The notes under the pieces are model-generated. The model did not search any database. It was not told where the DNA came from and worked only from the letters and a program-made list of their open reading frames with translations. Shown in pieces: positions 8,434 to 19,000 of a stretch of DNA of 55,468 bases; position 1 is the stretch's first letter, and each line of letters starts with the position of its first letter. The stretch covers positions 1 through 55,468 of the IMG/VR virus record IMGVR_UViG_3300025401_000034; one strand, written 5' to 3'. Both the position numbers and the translations under genes were made by a program. The DNA comes from a virus.

Positions 8434-9903
8434 ATGGCAGGCGGCGGATCAAGCGGTGGTGGTTTTGAAAGCTATTTACCGATAGCTGCGGCTTTGGCCG
8501 CTACAGTTATGACTGATGGCGCTGCTGCGCCTATGTTGACTGAAGAACTTGGCGCTACTGGCGCTGCGACTGTTATGGGTGGCGGTATTGGAGCGTTAAC
8601 CGGTGGTGGTGTAGCAGCCCTGACTGGCCAAGACGTAATGAAAAATGCCCTTATGGGCGGTATTGGTGGCGCTTCCCTTGGTTATGGAGGTCTCTATCAG
8701 GGGGCTGGTGACTTAGCGGCTGGTGCTCCTACAGCATTATCAACTTCTGGTGCGGCTGTTTCTCCTACTGTAGCTGCCGCCGATACTACTGGTGTGCAAG
8801 CAGGTTCAAATGCATTATTAAATTCTGGGGCTTCATTACCAGTTTCTTCTGGTGTACAGCTTGGAACAGCGACTCCTCAAATGATTAGCCAAGCAGTAGC
8901 AAACGGTACAATGACGGCCGAACAAGCAGCTACATATGGCCAAGCTTATACAAATGCTTTTGCGAACGTTCCAGCAAATTCAGTTCTCGGTGCCGCTGGT
9001 ACTGGTACAGCTGAAATGGGTTTTGGCACTAAAGCTGCTTTAGGTGGTTTAGGTTTGAGCGCTTTAATCGCTCAAGATAATAAGAGATATGGTGGTACAG
9101 CAGCCGCAGCTACTCCTTACACTGGTGGCAATCTAGCTAAGTTCCATTATGATCCAGCTAACTACCGCCCTGATGTGGTACAGCCCCCAAACCCCCTATA
9201 CCAAGCTGACTATAGTGGATATGCACGTCCGCCAGGATATGCCGGCGGTGGTTTACTAGACCCAAATTCTGAGCCTATTGATTTTATGGGCGGTGGTATG
9301 TATCCCCAAAGCCAACAAGTAAGTCCAGCTTACGCTACTCCAACACAAATGCCAACTTCGGCGCAACAGACAGCCGCTTTATACGAGCCTAAAACAAATC
9401 CACTAACGGGTGAGATGACCGCTAATATGGCTGCAGGCGGTACTGGTAAAGATGCTTTAATAGACTTGATGAATGCGCGCGACGCCATTGATAACTACAA
9501 AAGCCAGTACCAGTCAGACCCAACAGCGGTGGCTTCCAAAGCCCAAAGCGGTGACTATAATGCTATGTTGGCTTTGAATAAACTACGCGGCACCCCTAAC
9601 GCAAACTATGCTGGTGGAGGTATTGCTAATTTGGGAGGTTACTCTGATGGCGGACGTATGCTTAAAGGTCCTGGCGACGGTATGTCTGATAGCATCCCTG
9701 CTACTATTAGCGGTAAACAACCAGCGAGGTTGGCTGACAACGAGTTTGTTGTGCCTGCGGATGTTGTCTCTCATCTTGGGAATGGCTCTTCTGACGCTGG
9801 TGCTAAAAAACTATACGCTATGATGGACAAAGTAAGAAAGGCCAGAACTGGTAAGTCTAAGCAAGCTCCTGCAATTACAGCTGACAAGTACATGCCAGCA
9901 TGA
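8434..9903 (+). CDS. Gly/Ala-rich internal virion protein
   Basis: A 489-residue protein. Residues 1-90 are strongly Gly/Ala-rich with hydrophobic stretches (LPIAAALAATVM, GGGIGALTGGGVAALTG) that could interact with membrane. The C-terminus (DGMSDSIPATISGKQPARLADNEFVVPADVVSHLGNG) is a conserved module of phage internal or tail-associated proteins. A ribosome site (AAAGGATAATAT) precedes the start. Its place before the GNAT-like and giant proteins suggests an ejected internal protein; this is inference. Confidence 0.6.
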   Translation: MAGGGSSGGGFESYLPIAAALAATVMTDGAAAPMLTEELGATGAATVMGGGIGALTGGGVAALTGQDVMKNALMGGIGGASLGYGGLYQGAGDLAAGAPTALSTSGAAVSPTVAAADTTGVQAGSNALLNSGASLPVSSGVQLGTATPQMISQAVANGTMTAEQAATYGQAYTNAFANVPANSVLGAAGTGTAEMGFGTKAALGGLGLSALIAQDNKRYGGTAAAATPYTGGNLAKFHYDPANYRPDVVQPPNPLYQADYSGYARPPGYAGGGLLDPNSEPIDFMGGGMYPQSQQVSPAYATPTQMPTSAQQTAALYEPKTNPLTGEMTANMAAGGTGKDALIDLMNARDAIDNYKSQYQSDPTAVASKAQSGDYNAMLALNKLRGTPNANYAGGGIANLGGYSDGGRMLKGPGDGMSDSIPATISGKQPARLADNEFVVPADVVSHLGNGSSDAGAKKLYAMMDKVRKARTGKSKQAPAITADKYMPA

Positions 9904-10313
9904 GCCTCTTAATTCGCCATGTTCCTATTCAATATGTTAATCAAGCTTGGCCTTTGGTTGAAAAGTATATTGCAGACGCTGTGCAATATGGTGGGGATGA
10001 TTACACGCTGGATCAAGTCAGAGTTTACCTTGCGTCGGGCCAATGGCTTTTGGTGGTGGCATCAACTGAAGATGGTTCGATTAAAGGAGCGGCCACGATT
10101 AGCTTTAGTAATTATCCTAATGATCGTGTGGCTTTTGTTACATTTATTGGTGGTCGGTTAATTTCTAACCAAGAGACTTTTAAGCAATTTAAAGATTTAC
10201 TAAAGGCTAACGGAGCCACTAAAATACAGGGTGCAGCAAGAGAAGCAATAGCCCGGTTGTGGGGCCGTTATGGATTTGAAGAGCGTTACAGAATTGTAGA
10301 GACAAAAATATGA
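9900..10313 (+). CDS. GNAT-fold acetyltransferase-like virion-module protein
   Basis: A 137-residue protein with the GNAT layout: an N-terminal helix, central strands (WLLVVASTEDGSIKGAATIS), then FVTFIGGRLIS. The terminal motif ARLWGRYGFEER resembles the GNAT C-terminal strand-helix. Related GNAT-like proteins occur in podovirus virion modules (T7 gp13 type), where they need not acetylate. It is coupled by ATGA overlaps at both ends. Catalysis is not established. Confidence 0.65.
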   Translation: MSLLIRHVPIQYVNQAWPLVEKYIADAVQYGGDDYTLDQVRVYLASGQWLLVVASTEDGSIKGAATISFSNYPNDRVAFVTFIGGRLISNQETFKQFKDLLKANGATKIQGAAREAIARLWGRYGFEERYRIVETKI

Positions 10314-11665
10314 GATATACACTAGATTCAATGTTGCCTGAAAAGGCTTTCTCGCCACGCATGGGTCGTGGTTTTGGTGCTGGTGGTATGACTCTTGAAG
10401 GTGGTTCAGGTGGCGGTTCATCTGCGCCAGCTCCAGCTGCTCCTACGCAAACTACTGTTCAAAACACAAACATCCCTGACTATCTGCGACCTTATGCGGA
10501 AACGATGCTTGGCGCTACTCAGCAACAGTTATTTAATACACAAACAAATCCTGACACCGGTGAAGTAGATATTACTGGCGTTAAACCGTACGTACCATAT
10601 AGTTCAAATCCAGCAGACTATGTCGCTGGTTTTTCTCCAATGCAGCAAGCAGCTCAACAGCAAGCTGCCAACTTACAAGTACCGGGTCAGTACGGCGCAG
10701 CAACTCAGATGACCGGTATGGCTGGTCTAGGTTCTTTAGGTTTAGCTGGGCAAGAAGCACAAACAGGCAGTAACCTAGCACAAGCATCAACAAACCCAAA
10801 TGCAGTTGGTTCGTACATGAATCCGTACATCCAGAATGCATTAGCTCCATCAATGCAGCTTTTAAACCAACAATACGGTATGCAAGGTGCTTCTCAACAA
10901 GGTGCTGCTACCCAAGCTGGAGCTTTTGGCGGTTCCCGTAATGCATTAATGCAGGGTTTAAATCAACAAAACCAAATGTTGGCACAGAACCAATTGGTAG
11001 GAAATGCATATCAAAATGCATATGGCGCTGCGCAAAACCAGATGAATACAGTTTCCGCTCAAGGTTTAGCTGGACAACAAGCCGCTATGCAAGGCCTGGG
11101 TCAATACGGTGCTATGGGTAATCAGCTGGCTGGAATTGGTGGTCAACAATTAGGCGCGCAGCAAAATGTTATTGCAACGCAGAGCCAAGCCGGTCAGCAA
11201 CAGCAAACACAACAACAAAATATTCTTAACCAAGCTATTCAGAATTACGCTACTGCCCAGCAGTACCCAGAACAACAGCTTTCGTTTATGAATTCTATGT
11301 TGCGCGGTTTACCGACGCAGCAAACAACTACTGCTACATATCAAGCAGCGCCTAGCACACTAAATCAAGTTACTGGTTTGGGCATTGCAGGACTTGGCGC
11401 ATACAATGCATTTGGTGGTGGCGCTGCAGCTGGTTCAGATATTAACCTGAAAGAAAATATTGTGTTGTTATGGAAAGCTGACAACGGTTTGGGTATTTAT
11501 GAATTTGAATACAAACCAGAGTTTAAAGATCACGAGCTGTGCGGCCATGGTAAGTTTATTGGTTATATGGCACAAGAAGTTGAGCAGATTATTCCTGAAG
11601 CGGTATTTATTATGGACAACGGATACAAAGCCGTTAATTATGATTTAGTTGGGAGGGCTGCATAA
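10310..11665 (+). CDS. Gln/Ala-rich internal protein with C-terminal S74-type chaperone domain
   Basis: A 451-residue protein. The first ~370 residues are Gln/Ala/Gly-rich with repeated GMQGASQQGAATQ-like segments. From about Ser376 the sequence switches to an S74 intramolecular chaperone/auto-protease signature: SDINLKENI (candidate Ser376/Lys381 dyad), GYMAQEVEQIIPEAV and YKAVNYDLV. S74 domains normally fold and then cut themselves off tail spikes. Here the domain is short (~76 residues) and attached to an internal-type protein. ATGA and TAATG overlaps link it to its neighbours. Confidence 0.7.
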   Translation: MRYTLDSMLPEKAFSPRMGRGFGAGGMTLEGGSGGGSSAPAPAAPTQTTVQNTNIPDYLRPYAETMLGATQQQLFNTQTNPDTGEVDITGVKPYVPYSSNPADYVAGFSPMQQAAQQQAANLQVPGQYGAATQMTGMAGLGSLGLAGQEAQTGSNLAQASTNPNAVGSYMNPYIQNALAPSMQLLNQQYGMQGASQQGAATQAGAFGGSRNALMQGLNQQNQMLAQNQLVGNAYQNAYGAAQNQMNTVSAQGLAGQQAAMQGLGQYGAMGNQLAGIGGQQLGAQQNVIATQSQAGQQQQTQQQNILNQAIQNYATAQQYPEQQLSFMNSMLRGLPTQQTTTATYQAAPSTLNQVTGLGIAGLGAYNAFGGGAAAGSDINLKENIVLLWKADNGLGIYEFEYKPEFKDHELCGHGKFIGYMAQEVEQIIPEAVFIMDNGYKAVNYDLVGRAA

Positions 11666-13053
11666 TGCTCGGTATGGACCAAATGTATAAGATGGCGCTT
11701 GATCCGCGCATCTTCCCTGATCAACGTCTTTTGGCTATTATGCAGGGTAAAGATCAGTCTTTGCCTATGGCCGTTGCAATGGCGGCTAAACAACAACGCG
11801 ACAAGTTACACCAAGCTGCCCAAGGTCAACAAGCACAACAAGGCGCTAAACAGCCTACAGTTAAAGACCAGATGCTAGCTAAAGATTTACCAGCGGAATA
11901 CGCAGAGCATGCTGGCTTAGCTGCCCTCCCCGCAGAAAATATGCAAGGCATGGGCGAAGAAAAGATGATGGCTGGTGGTGGTATTGTGGCGTTTGAACAA
12001 GGAGGTTTTGGTTTAGATGCGCTGAATGATTTGTCTGAAAAAGATAAAGCAAATGTAAAAAATGCTTGGTTAGACGAAGCCAAGAAAAACCCCCCAGCGC
12101 CTTCAACCCCTTCATGGTTGGATAAACTCCCAGCAACACTTGCTGATAGACGGGGTGCTTCGACTGATGCGGCTATTGCACAAGCAAACGCAGATGCAGC
12201 CGCTCAAGATAAAGCTGCGGGTGTAGCTACACCTACAGGGCTTACTAACCCAGCAACGATAACCCCGCAGCAACAAGCGGTAATCAACGCGCATAATTCC
12301 AACAACCCTATTCAACCAGGTGGGGTAGGTACTCCCCCAGCCGGTCCAGGTAACGCCGCTGCAGCTGCAGCGCAACCACAAGCGGGTATTGGTCAGCCTC
12401 CCCAGCGCGTAGATAGCTTTGCGGGTTTAGGGGATACACAAGATGCATTTGATCAAAAAGTAGCTGATGAAAAACGCGCTGCAACTGGTGATTTCTTGAT
12501 GAATATGGGTCTTAAAATGATGACCACAGTAGGCCCATTAGGAAAAGCAGTTGGTGAAGGTGGTATGGCTGGGTTGCCAAGCCTAGCTGCTAGCCGTAAA
12601 TCTATTAATGAGCTTGAAAAAAACCGTAACGATTACCGTCTTAATATGGCTAAAGCACAAACTGCTGCCGATGAAGGCGATCAAGATTTGGCCCTTAAAT
12701 ATAAAACTTTGGCCGAGCAGTCTGTATACCATTCAGGTCTTGTAGCTGCTGATATGATTAAATCAAATGCTTATGCAGCTGGTGTTGGTAGTAAATCTGA
12801 TATTCGCCAAGACAAGTTGAACGAAGCAATCCTTAAAGGGGCTACGGATCTTCATGCTAAAAACATGACAAACCCCCTGTTTGCTACGAAGTTTGCTAAA
12901 ATGGACCCAACAAGCCAACAACAATATTTTGCAGGTTTACGTAATCAAGCATCAGCTTTAGCTGGGCAAGAAGTAAAAGGCGATTTAGGAAGTGGTTTTT
13001 CGATGGACGCTATAGATGCTGCCATCGCCCGTAAGGAAAAATCGAAGTCGTAG
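11665..13053 (+). CDS. Putative internal virion protein
   Basis: A 462-residue protein of mixed character. It has an N-terminal Gln/Ala/Lys-rich helical region, a short GGGIVAFEQGGFG motif also common in neighbouring phage virion proteins, a Pro/Ala-rich linker (about 200-250), and a helical C-terminal half ending in a basic tail. No catalytic motif is seen. It starts on the TAATG of the preceding gene and lies just before the giant protein. A role as internal or ejection protein is inferred from this position. Confidence 0.55.
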   Translation: MLGMDQMYKMALDPRIFPDQRLLAIMQGKDQSLPMAVAMAAKQQRDKLHQAAQGQQAQQGAKQPTVKDQMLAKDLPAEYAEHAGLAALPAENMQGMGEEKMMAGGGIVAFEQGGFGLDALNDLSEKDKANVKNAWLDEAKKNPPAPSTPSWLDKLPATLADRRGASTDAAIAQANADAAAQDKAAGVATPTGLTNPATITPQQQAVINAHNSNNPIQPGGVGTPPAGPGNAAAAAAQPQAGIGQPPQRVDSFAGLGDTQDAFDQKVADEKRAATGDFLMNMGLKMMTTVGPLGKAVGEGGMAGLPSLAASRKSINELEKNRNDYRLNMAKAQTAADEGDQDLALKYKTLAEQSVYHSGLVAADMIKSNAYAAGVGSKSDIRQDKLNEAILKGATDLHAKNMTNPLFATKFAKMDPTSQQQYFAGLRNQASALAGQEVKGDLGSGFSMDAIDAAIARKEKSKS

Positions 13054-13082
13054 TAACAAACACAATTTAGAAAGCTTTACTG

Positions 13083-16000
13083 ATGGATTTGGATAAACTG
13101 TCGCTTGACGACCTGAAAGCCCTGCGCAGCAATAACCTTGACGCGATGTCCCTAGAAGGGCTTCAGTATTTAAAATCTGCACGTGCCCCAGCCGCACCAG
13201 AAACCCCACCAGATACAGGATTTACTGGCGCATTAAAATCTAGCGCTGAACAAATCCAAGCTGACTATGAGCGTATCAAGGGCAAGCTAGGCATTAAGCC
13301 TATTGAAGAAGCTGAAAAAGCTGCTCAAGAACACGAAGACAAAGCGCAAAAAGTATTTAAACCTACCGAAGAAGGTTGGTTAGAAGCTCCTTGGACTAAA
13401 TTAAAAGAGACTGCTGGCGGTTCGTTGCCATATATGGCGTTGCCTGTTGCAGCTGGTGCCGCTACCCTTGCTCTTCCTGAAGCTGCTGCTGCCGCTCCTG
13501 TGTTGGGTGGTCTTGCTACTGCTGGTGAAGCCCTTGGTATGGGCGCTGCCGGTTTAACTTCTGCAGCTCAGTTCACTGGTTCTAACTTATCCCGCCAAGT
13601 ACAAGAAGGCAAATCGTTACAAGAAGCTAGTTTAGGAAAAGCTGCATTAGCGGCTATACCGCAGGCTGCTATGGATGTAGTAGGGTTGAAATATATTCCT
13701 GGCATCCAAAAAATCTTTAAATCAGTTGGCCAAGATATTACCGAAGAAGCTGCCAAAAAGATGATGGAGCAAGGCATTCTTCGTACAGCAGGGCAATACG
13801 TTGCTGGCGGGGCTAAGATTGCTGGTATTGAAGGCGCGAATGAAGCTGGACAACAGTTCTTTGAACGTTTACAAGCTGGTTTAAATATTGCAGACCCAGA
13901 TGCTCGTAAAGAATATATTGATAACTTTATTGGCGGCGCTGCGTTAGGAGCTGTAGCTGCTCCGTTTGGTGTTCACGGCCATCGTGCGGATGCACGTTCT
14001 GTATTAGATAAAGCACAAGCTGCTCGCGATGAACAAGCGTTTAAAGAACAAGAAGAAGCAGATAAACAAACACAAGAAACAGCCGCAGCCCAAAAAGAAA
14101 TGCAAGGCATGGCCCCTAAAGGCCCAACGGAAGTTGATGTTGAAAGAGACAGAATTCGTTTAGATCGTTCAGCTGCGCAAATTACAGAACAAAAGCGCGT
14201 ATTAGAAGATAAATTAAACGAACTCCGCACCCAAGCCAGTGAAGAAACTGATTTAGGTAAGCTAGAAACAATTACTACAGAAGCGCAAAAGTACCATACA
14301 GCACTAGATGATCTTGATGGCGATAAAGTTAAGAGCCAAATGCAGTCTTTACACAAAGACACGCAAAGCTTACGTAAGCAACTTACCAAAGTTAAAGATG
14401 ATCCAGAGGCGGCTGCTGAGATTCAAGCTAGCATAGATAAAAATACAGCTCAATTTGATACGTTAGCTGAGCGCTTTGACGCAATTGAACACGCTAACAA
14501 AAAAACTGCAACGGCAGAAGAGCTTGACAAACAACTAGCTAAAAAGCAAAAAGAGCTTGATAAAGCCAAAGAAACTGGTGACTTGCAATCTATGGGCAAA
14601 ATCATTGCCTCTATGAAAGCGTTGCAAGAGCAACATCCTGGTGATATTACCAAACAGCAAAGTTTGTTTGAAGGTGAAGGCGAAGATAGAACTTACCCTG
14701 AATATCAGAAACGTCTAGCCGCTGAACAGCGTGCGCGTGAAGCTAAGTCACAGGAAGTCCTAGACCAAGAAGCCATCCAGAACCAACAGCAGCAAGAGAT
14801 TGAACAATCTACCGGTGAGAAACCAAAACTTGCTAAATATAAAGAAGAAATGACGTCGGAGGAATATACCGACTTATTAGCACATAAACTAGTTGACCTG
14901 CATACGCGCCCAGACACACACGTACCTGCTCCTTTATCTCCTGCACAAAAAGCAGCGGAGACTAAGCGTGTAAATGCTATCAATGCAGCTAAAGTAGAGT
15001 TTGAGGCTAAGAATAAAGAATACCAAGATTTAATATCTCAAGTTGACGAGCAAGGCGGTAGGGGTAGAGCAATATACACAGCCCGTGGTGACGTAGCTGC
15101 TATGGGTAAAAAATTAGCGGAGGCCAAAAAAGCAGTAGATGCAGCTAAAGCCAAAATGATTGGCGCTATTCCTGATGGTACTAAAACTGTAGTTGAGTCT
15201 GGCCGTGCTAGCGAAGCAGCACAAGATGTACACCTTTTAGACCTAACAGACACTATAGATAGTATGCGTAAGGGCGAATGGTTTGGTGGTGCAAATCCCA
15301 AAGCCGCATCAAGTATGTTGAGCACTTTAGCTACAAAAGCGCGTAGTTCGTTAGATAAGTATATCCAAGCAACAGTAAGTAACATTAACTATACGCGTCT
15401 AGCTAAGGGGATGGACCGTCTTAGCGAAGCTGAAAAAGAAATTATTGTTAAACATATTGATATCTTAATGGGCCATAAGATTGAACGTGCTACTGGTAAA
15501 AAAGCTAGTGCAATGGTTCTTGCTGAGCGCATTAAAAACCCCCTTAAAACAGATTTAGCTGATGTAGAAGCTAAAATGGAACCGCTTAGAAAGCAAGGCT
15601 ATACTGCAAAGTCATCGCCTGTTGTTTATGCGGCGTTAGAAAATAAAGCAAATGAAATCAAGGCCGCTATTGCTAAGGTAGATGCCGCTGTTGAAAATGG
15701 AACTATAGATCAGATAGCAAATCAGTATGGTATGGATACAACTTCTATGCCAAATGCTTTACGGAGAGCTGGTTTTAGAACTACAGAACAAGAAGTTAAA
15801 ACTGGTTTCCATAGAAACGAATACAAAGATGTTCAACGTGACATTGCGCAGCTAAAAGAACAGTATACTCAACCTGCAGCTAAAGAACGTGGCCGGTTAC
15901 AAAAAATAACACCAGAAGCCGCTAGCCAATATGCTGGGCAAAAAGCGCTTACACAACGCCAAGCACAGAAGAACGCTAAGGCGGCAAAGCCTGTTCAAGC

Positions 16001-19000
16001 TAAAACAGATCAAGAAATTACAGAAGCTCGTGAAAAAGCCGCTAAACAACAAACTGGTTTAGGTATAGAGTCTGGCGTTAAGAGAGAAACTGTTGCTCCT
16101 AAGGCTGGCTATACTGAAGCCGCTTTACCGCATGAATATAAGGCTGTTCAAGCCGCATTTAACTTTGCTAAGCAATATTACAAAGAGATGCTTTCGCGCC
16201 GGAGCATGGTTATGAATAAAAAACAGCGCGAGGCTTTAAAAGAAACACGTAAAAAATATAAAGAAGCACGAGTAAAACTTAACGAGTTGTTTAAAGATCA
16301 CAAGGTAAACCACCAAATAGCTCGAATTATGAATTGGCAAGTTACTGCCGATGAAAAAACACGTAATTACAGACGGGCCGATAACCTTATCTTAGGTATT
16401 GAAGAAAAGATGCAACGTCAAGCTGCAGCGCGGCAGCCTAAAGTAAAAACTACCGAATTTGGTCGTGTTGATGAAAAAGCTGAAGCGGAAATTCGTAAAG
16501 TAATTGGTCAGTATTCTGAAGAAGAAGTTGAAACGCCTAAGTCCCCGCCCGAAAAAGCAGCGGATAAAATTAGTGAAACTCAGCTAGCTGCGGTAAATAC
16601 AAAACTTAAAGAACGCCTTAAAGAAGTACGAGATCGTATTTATGGGCTTGGCATCCAAGCTAAAGAAGAAACTGCTGCCGAACGTGCAGCTTTGGCTAAA
16701 GAACAAACCAAACTAGAAGAACAAACAAAAGATATAGATAAAGTTTTGAGTGCCCGTCGTGTAGGTATGATAGTTGGCGAAGCCCAAGAAGAAAAAGGTG
16801 CTAAGCGGTATAAAGCTACTGACACCGAAAAGAAAATGGTTAAAGAAGGCAAGTTTAATAAAGCTGGAGTTGCGCCGCTTGTCTATGCCAACGTAGTTAA
16901 AACTGTACGCCAGATTGAATCTGAACGTGCCCAAGCTAAGCCAAAGAAAAAAGCAGCTCCGATAGCTAAGGCAGCTAGGGATAAGATTAAAGAGTTGGCT
17001 GCAGTTGAAGTTGACCTAGCGCATGCTAAAGATGCATCTGAAAAAGGTGTGTTGACCAAGCGCCGTAACGCATTGCAAAAAGAAATTGCAGAAGAAGCTA
17101 ATAAGAAAGCTAAGAGCTTAGCCGACTTATTCAAACAAGAGGCTGAAGAAGCTGGCATAGACGAAGACGCATTCTTTGAAATTGCTGATGATATGGAGGC
17201 TGGTGATTTTGAGCCACGTATTGGTCTTGGTAAGTCTTCTGGAATCCAGATGTTACGTTCTGCAGCTCAGGCTGTAGTAGATAAAATTAAGCTTCCAAAA
17301 GGGCTTAAGATGCACGTGGTTCAAGAGCTATCAGCTACTATGAAGAACTATATCCTCGAGCGGGGTCTTGATCCTGAGTTTACTAAGGGCTTTATCACAA
17401 AGAATGGTCACGTAGTTATCGTTGCTAGCGCTCATAAAACTGCAGGAGAAGTTGCTGAGACTATAGCGCACGAAGTTACAGGACACTTAGGTGTTGAGCA
17501 GGTGCTTGGCGAACAAGGCATGAAGTCTTTGGTAAATAAAATTACCAAGCAAGAAGGCGGTATTCAGCAGCTTGCTAACAAGCTGGGTGTTGGAGAAGAG
17601 GTTGCTGCAATCCGTAATGCTGCAATTACAGCGGGTGATACAGAGGCAGAAGCCGATGAAAAAGCTGTGCACGAAATGATTGCACATACCGCGGAGAAAC
17701 GCCCAACTAAAGACTGGGTAGCTAAGGCTAATGAATTTATTAAAGCGTTAGTCGGTGAATTTAGAACAGCTTTACGGCGCATGGGTATCAATCTAGATAC
17801 CAGCACATCTGACATTTACAAAATTCTTCGTGATGCACGTAAAGACTTTAAGGAAGTTAATCCTGGCGCGTATCGTGAAGCTAACGGTAATATTCAGTTT
17901 AGCAGCAAGCCTAAATTTAACGACAAGTTTAAGGACTTAGGTAGCGACGTTAGTAAAATTGTTCACGCTAATAAGACGACTAATGACAAGGTACGCGCAG
18001 TTGCTGCTGGCTTTAAAACTCCTAAAGACATTATTAAAACTGGGGGTATACTGTCCCCCCAAAACCGCCTAGCTCTGCGGACTCGTTATGTAGATAGATT
18101 TGCACCAATGGAAAAGGTAGCCGAAAAGCTTACCGCAAAACTGCAAAGCTCGCTTGAAGGCACTCAGTTGATGTACTACCTCCGTATGTTTGACCAAGGT
18201 ATTAACTGGGTAGCTCAGACTGCTTCGCACGGCCCAATGAGCATCATTGAAAAGAAACGCGCGGACGGTAAGCTCGAGCGCATTATCGAAACCAAAGATG
18301 GCGCCAGCCTTCTTAAAGTATCCCAGGCTCTTAAAGAAGCCGATGTGGGCGATGCTAATGCGGCTAACCAGTTGTTTACATTCTACTTGGCTGCTAAACG
18401 TGCTAAACGCGTGGGCTTAAATACCCTTAATTTTGGTGACGATGTTACCCAAGAGATGCTAGATAAGGTGACAAGTCGCATCAATTCCGATGCTAAAACT
18501 AAAGCAGCGTTTGAAAAAGCAGCTACTATCTACAACGAGTACAACAAAGGTTTGATTGAATTTGGTGTGCAGACTGGTCGATTCTCTAAAGAAGAAGCCG
18601 CAAAGTTGCTGAAAGAAAATGATTATGTTCCGTTCTATAGAATTGATAGGAGCGGTAATGTATCTCTAGATATTGGCGGAGCCAACCCAATTAGCATTGG
18701 TAACGTTAAAGACCAGCCGTATTTGCATGAGCTAGTTGGCGACAATAAGCCTATTCTTGACGTATTTACTAGCGCTTTGCAAAACACTCGCATGCTAACA
18801 GATATGGCTTTGCGTAACTTGGCGTCTCGTAATGCTGCATTTAGCTTGCAACAAATTGGTGGTTTAGAAACTAAAGTAACCCGCGCCGGTAAAGAATTTG
18901 GCTCTGGTATATACCAAGGTAAAGGCGAGGCTAACCCCAACGTTATTCGGTTTAAGATTGATGGCGTAGACCACCACGCTATTGTTGATACAGAGACTAT

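Noticed and set aside
9583-9823. Overlapping frames on both strands in the Gly/Ala-rich gene
   Set aside because: Shadow frames of a biased coding sequence; no ribosome site and no recognisable product.
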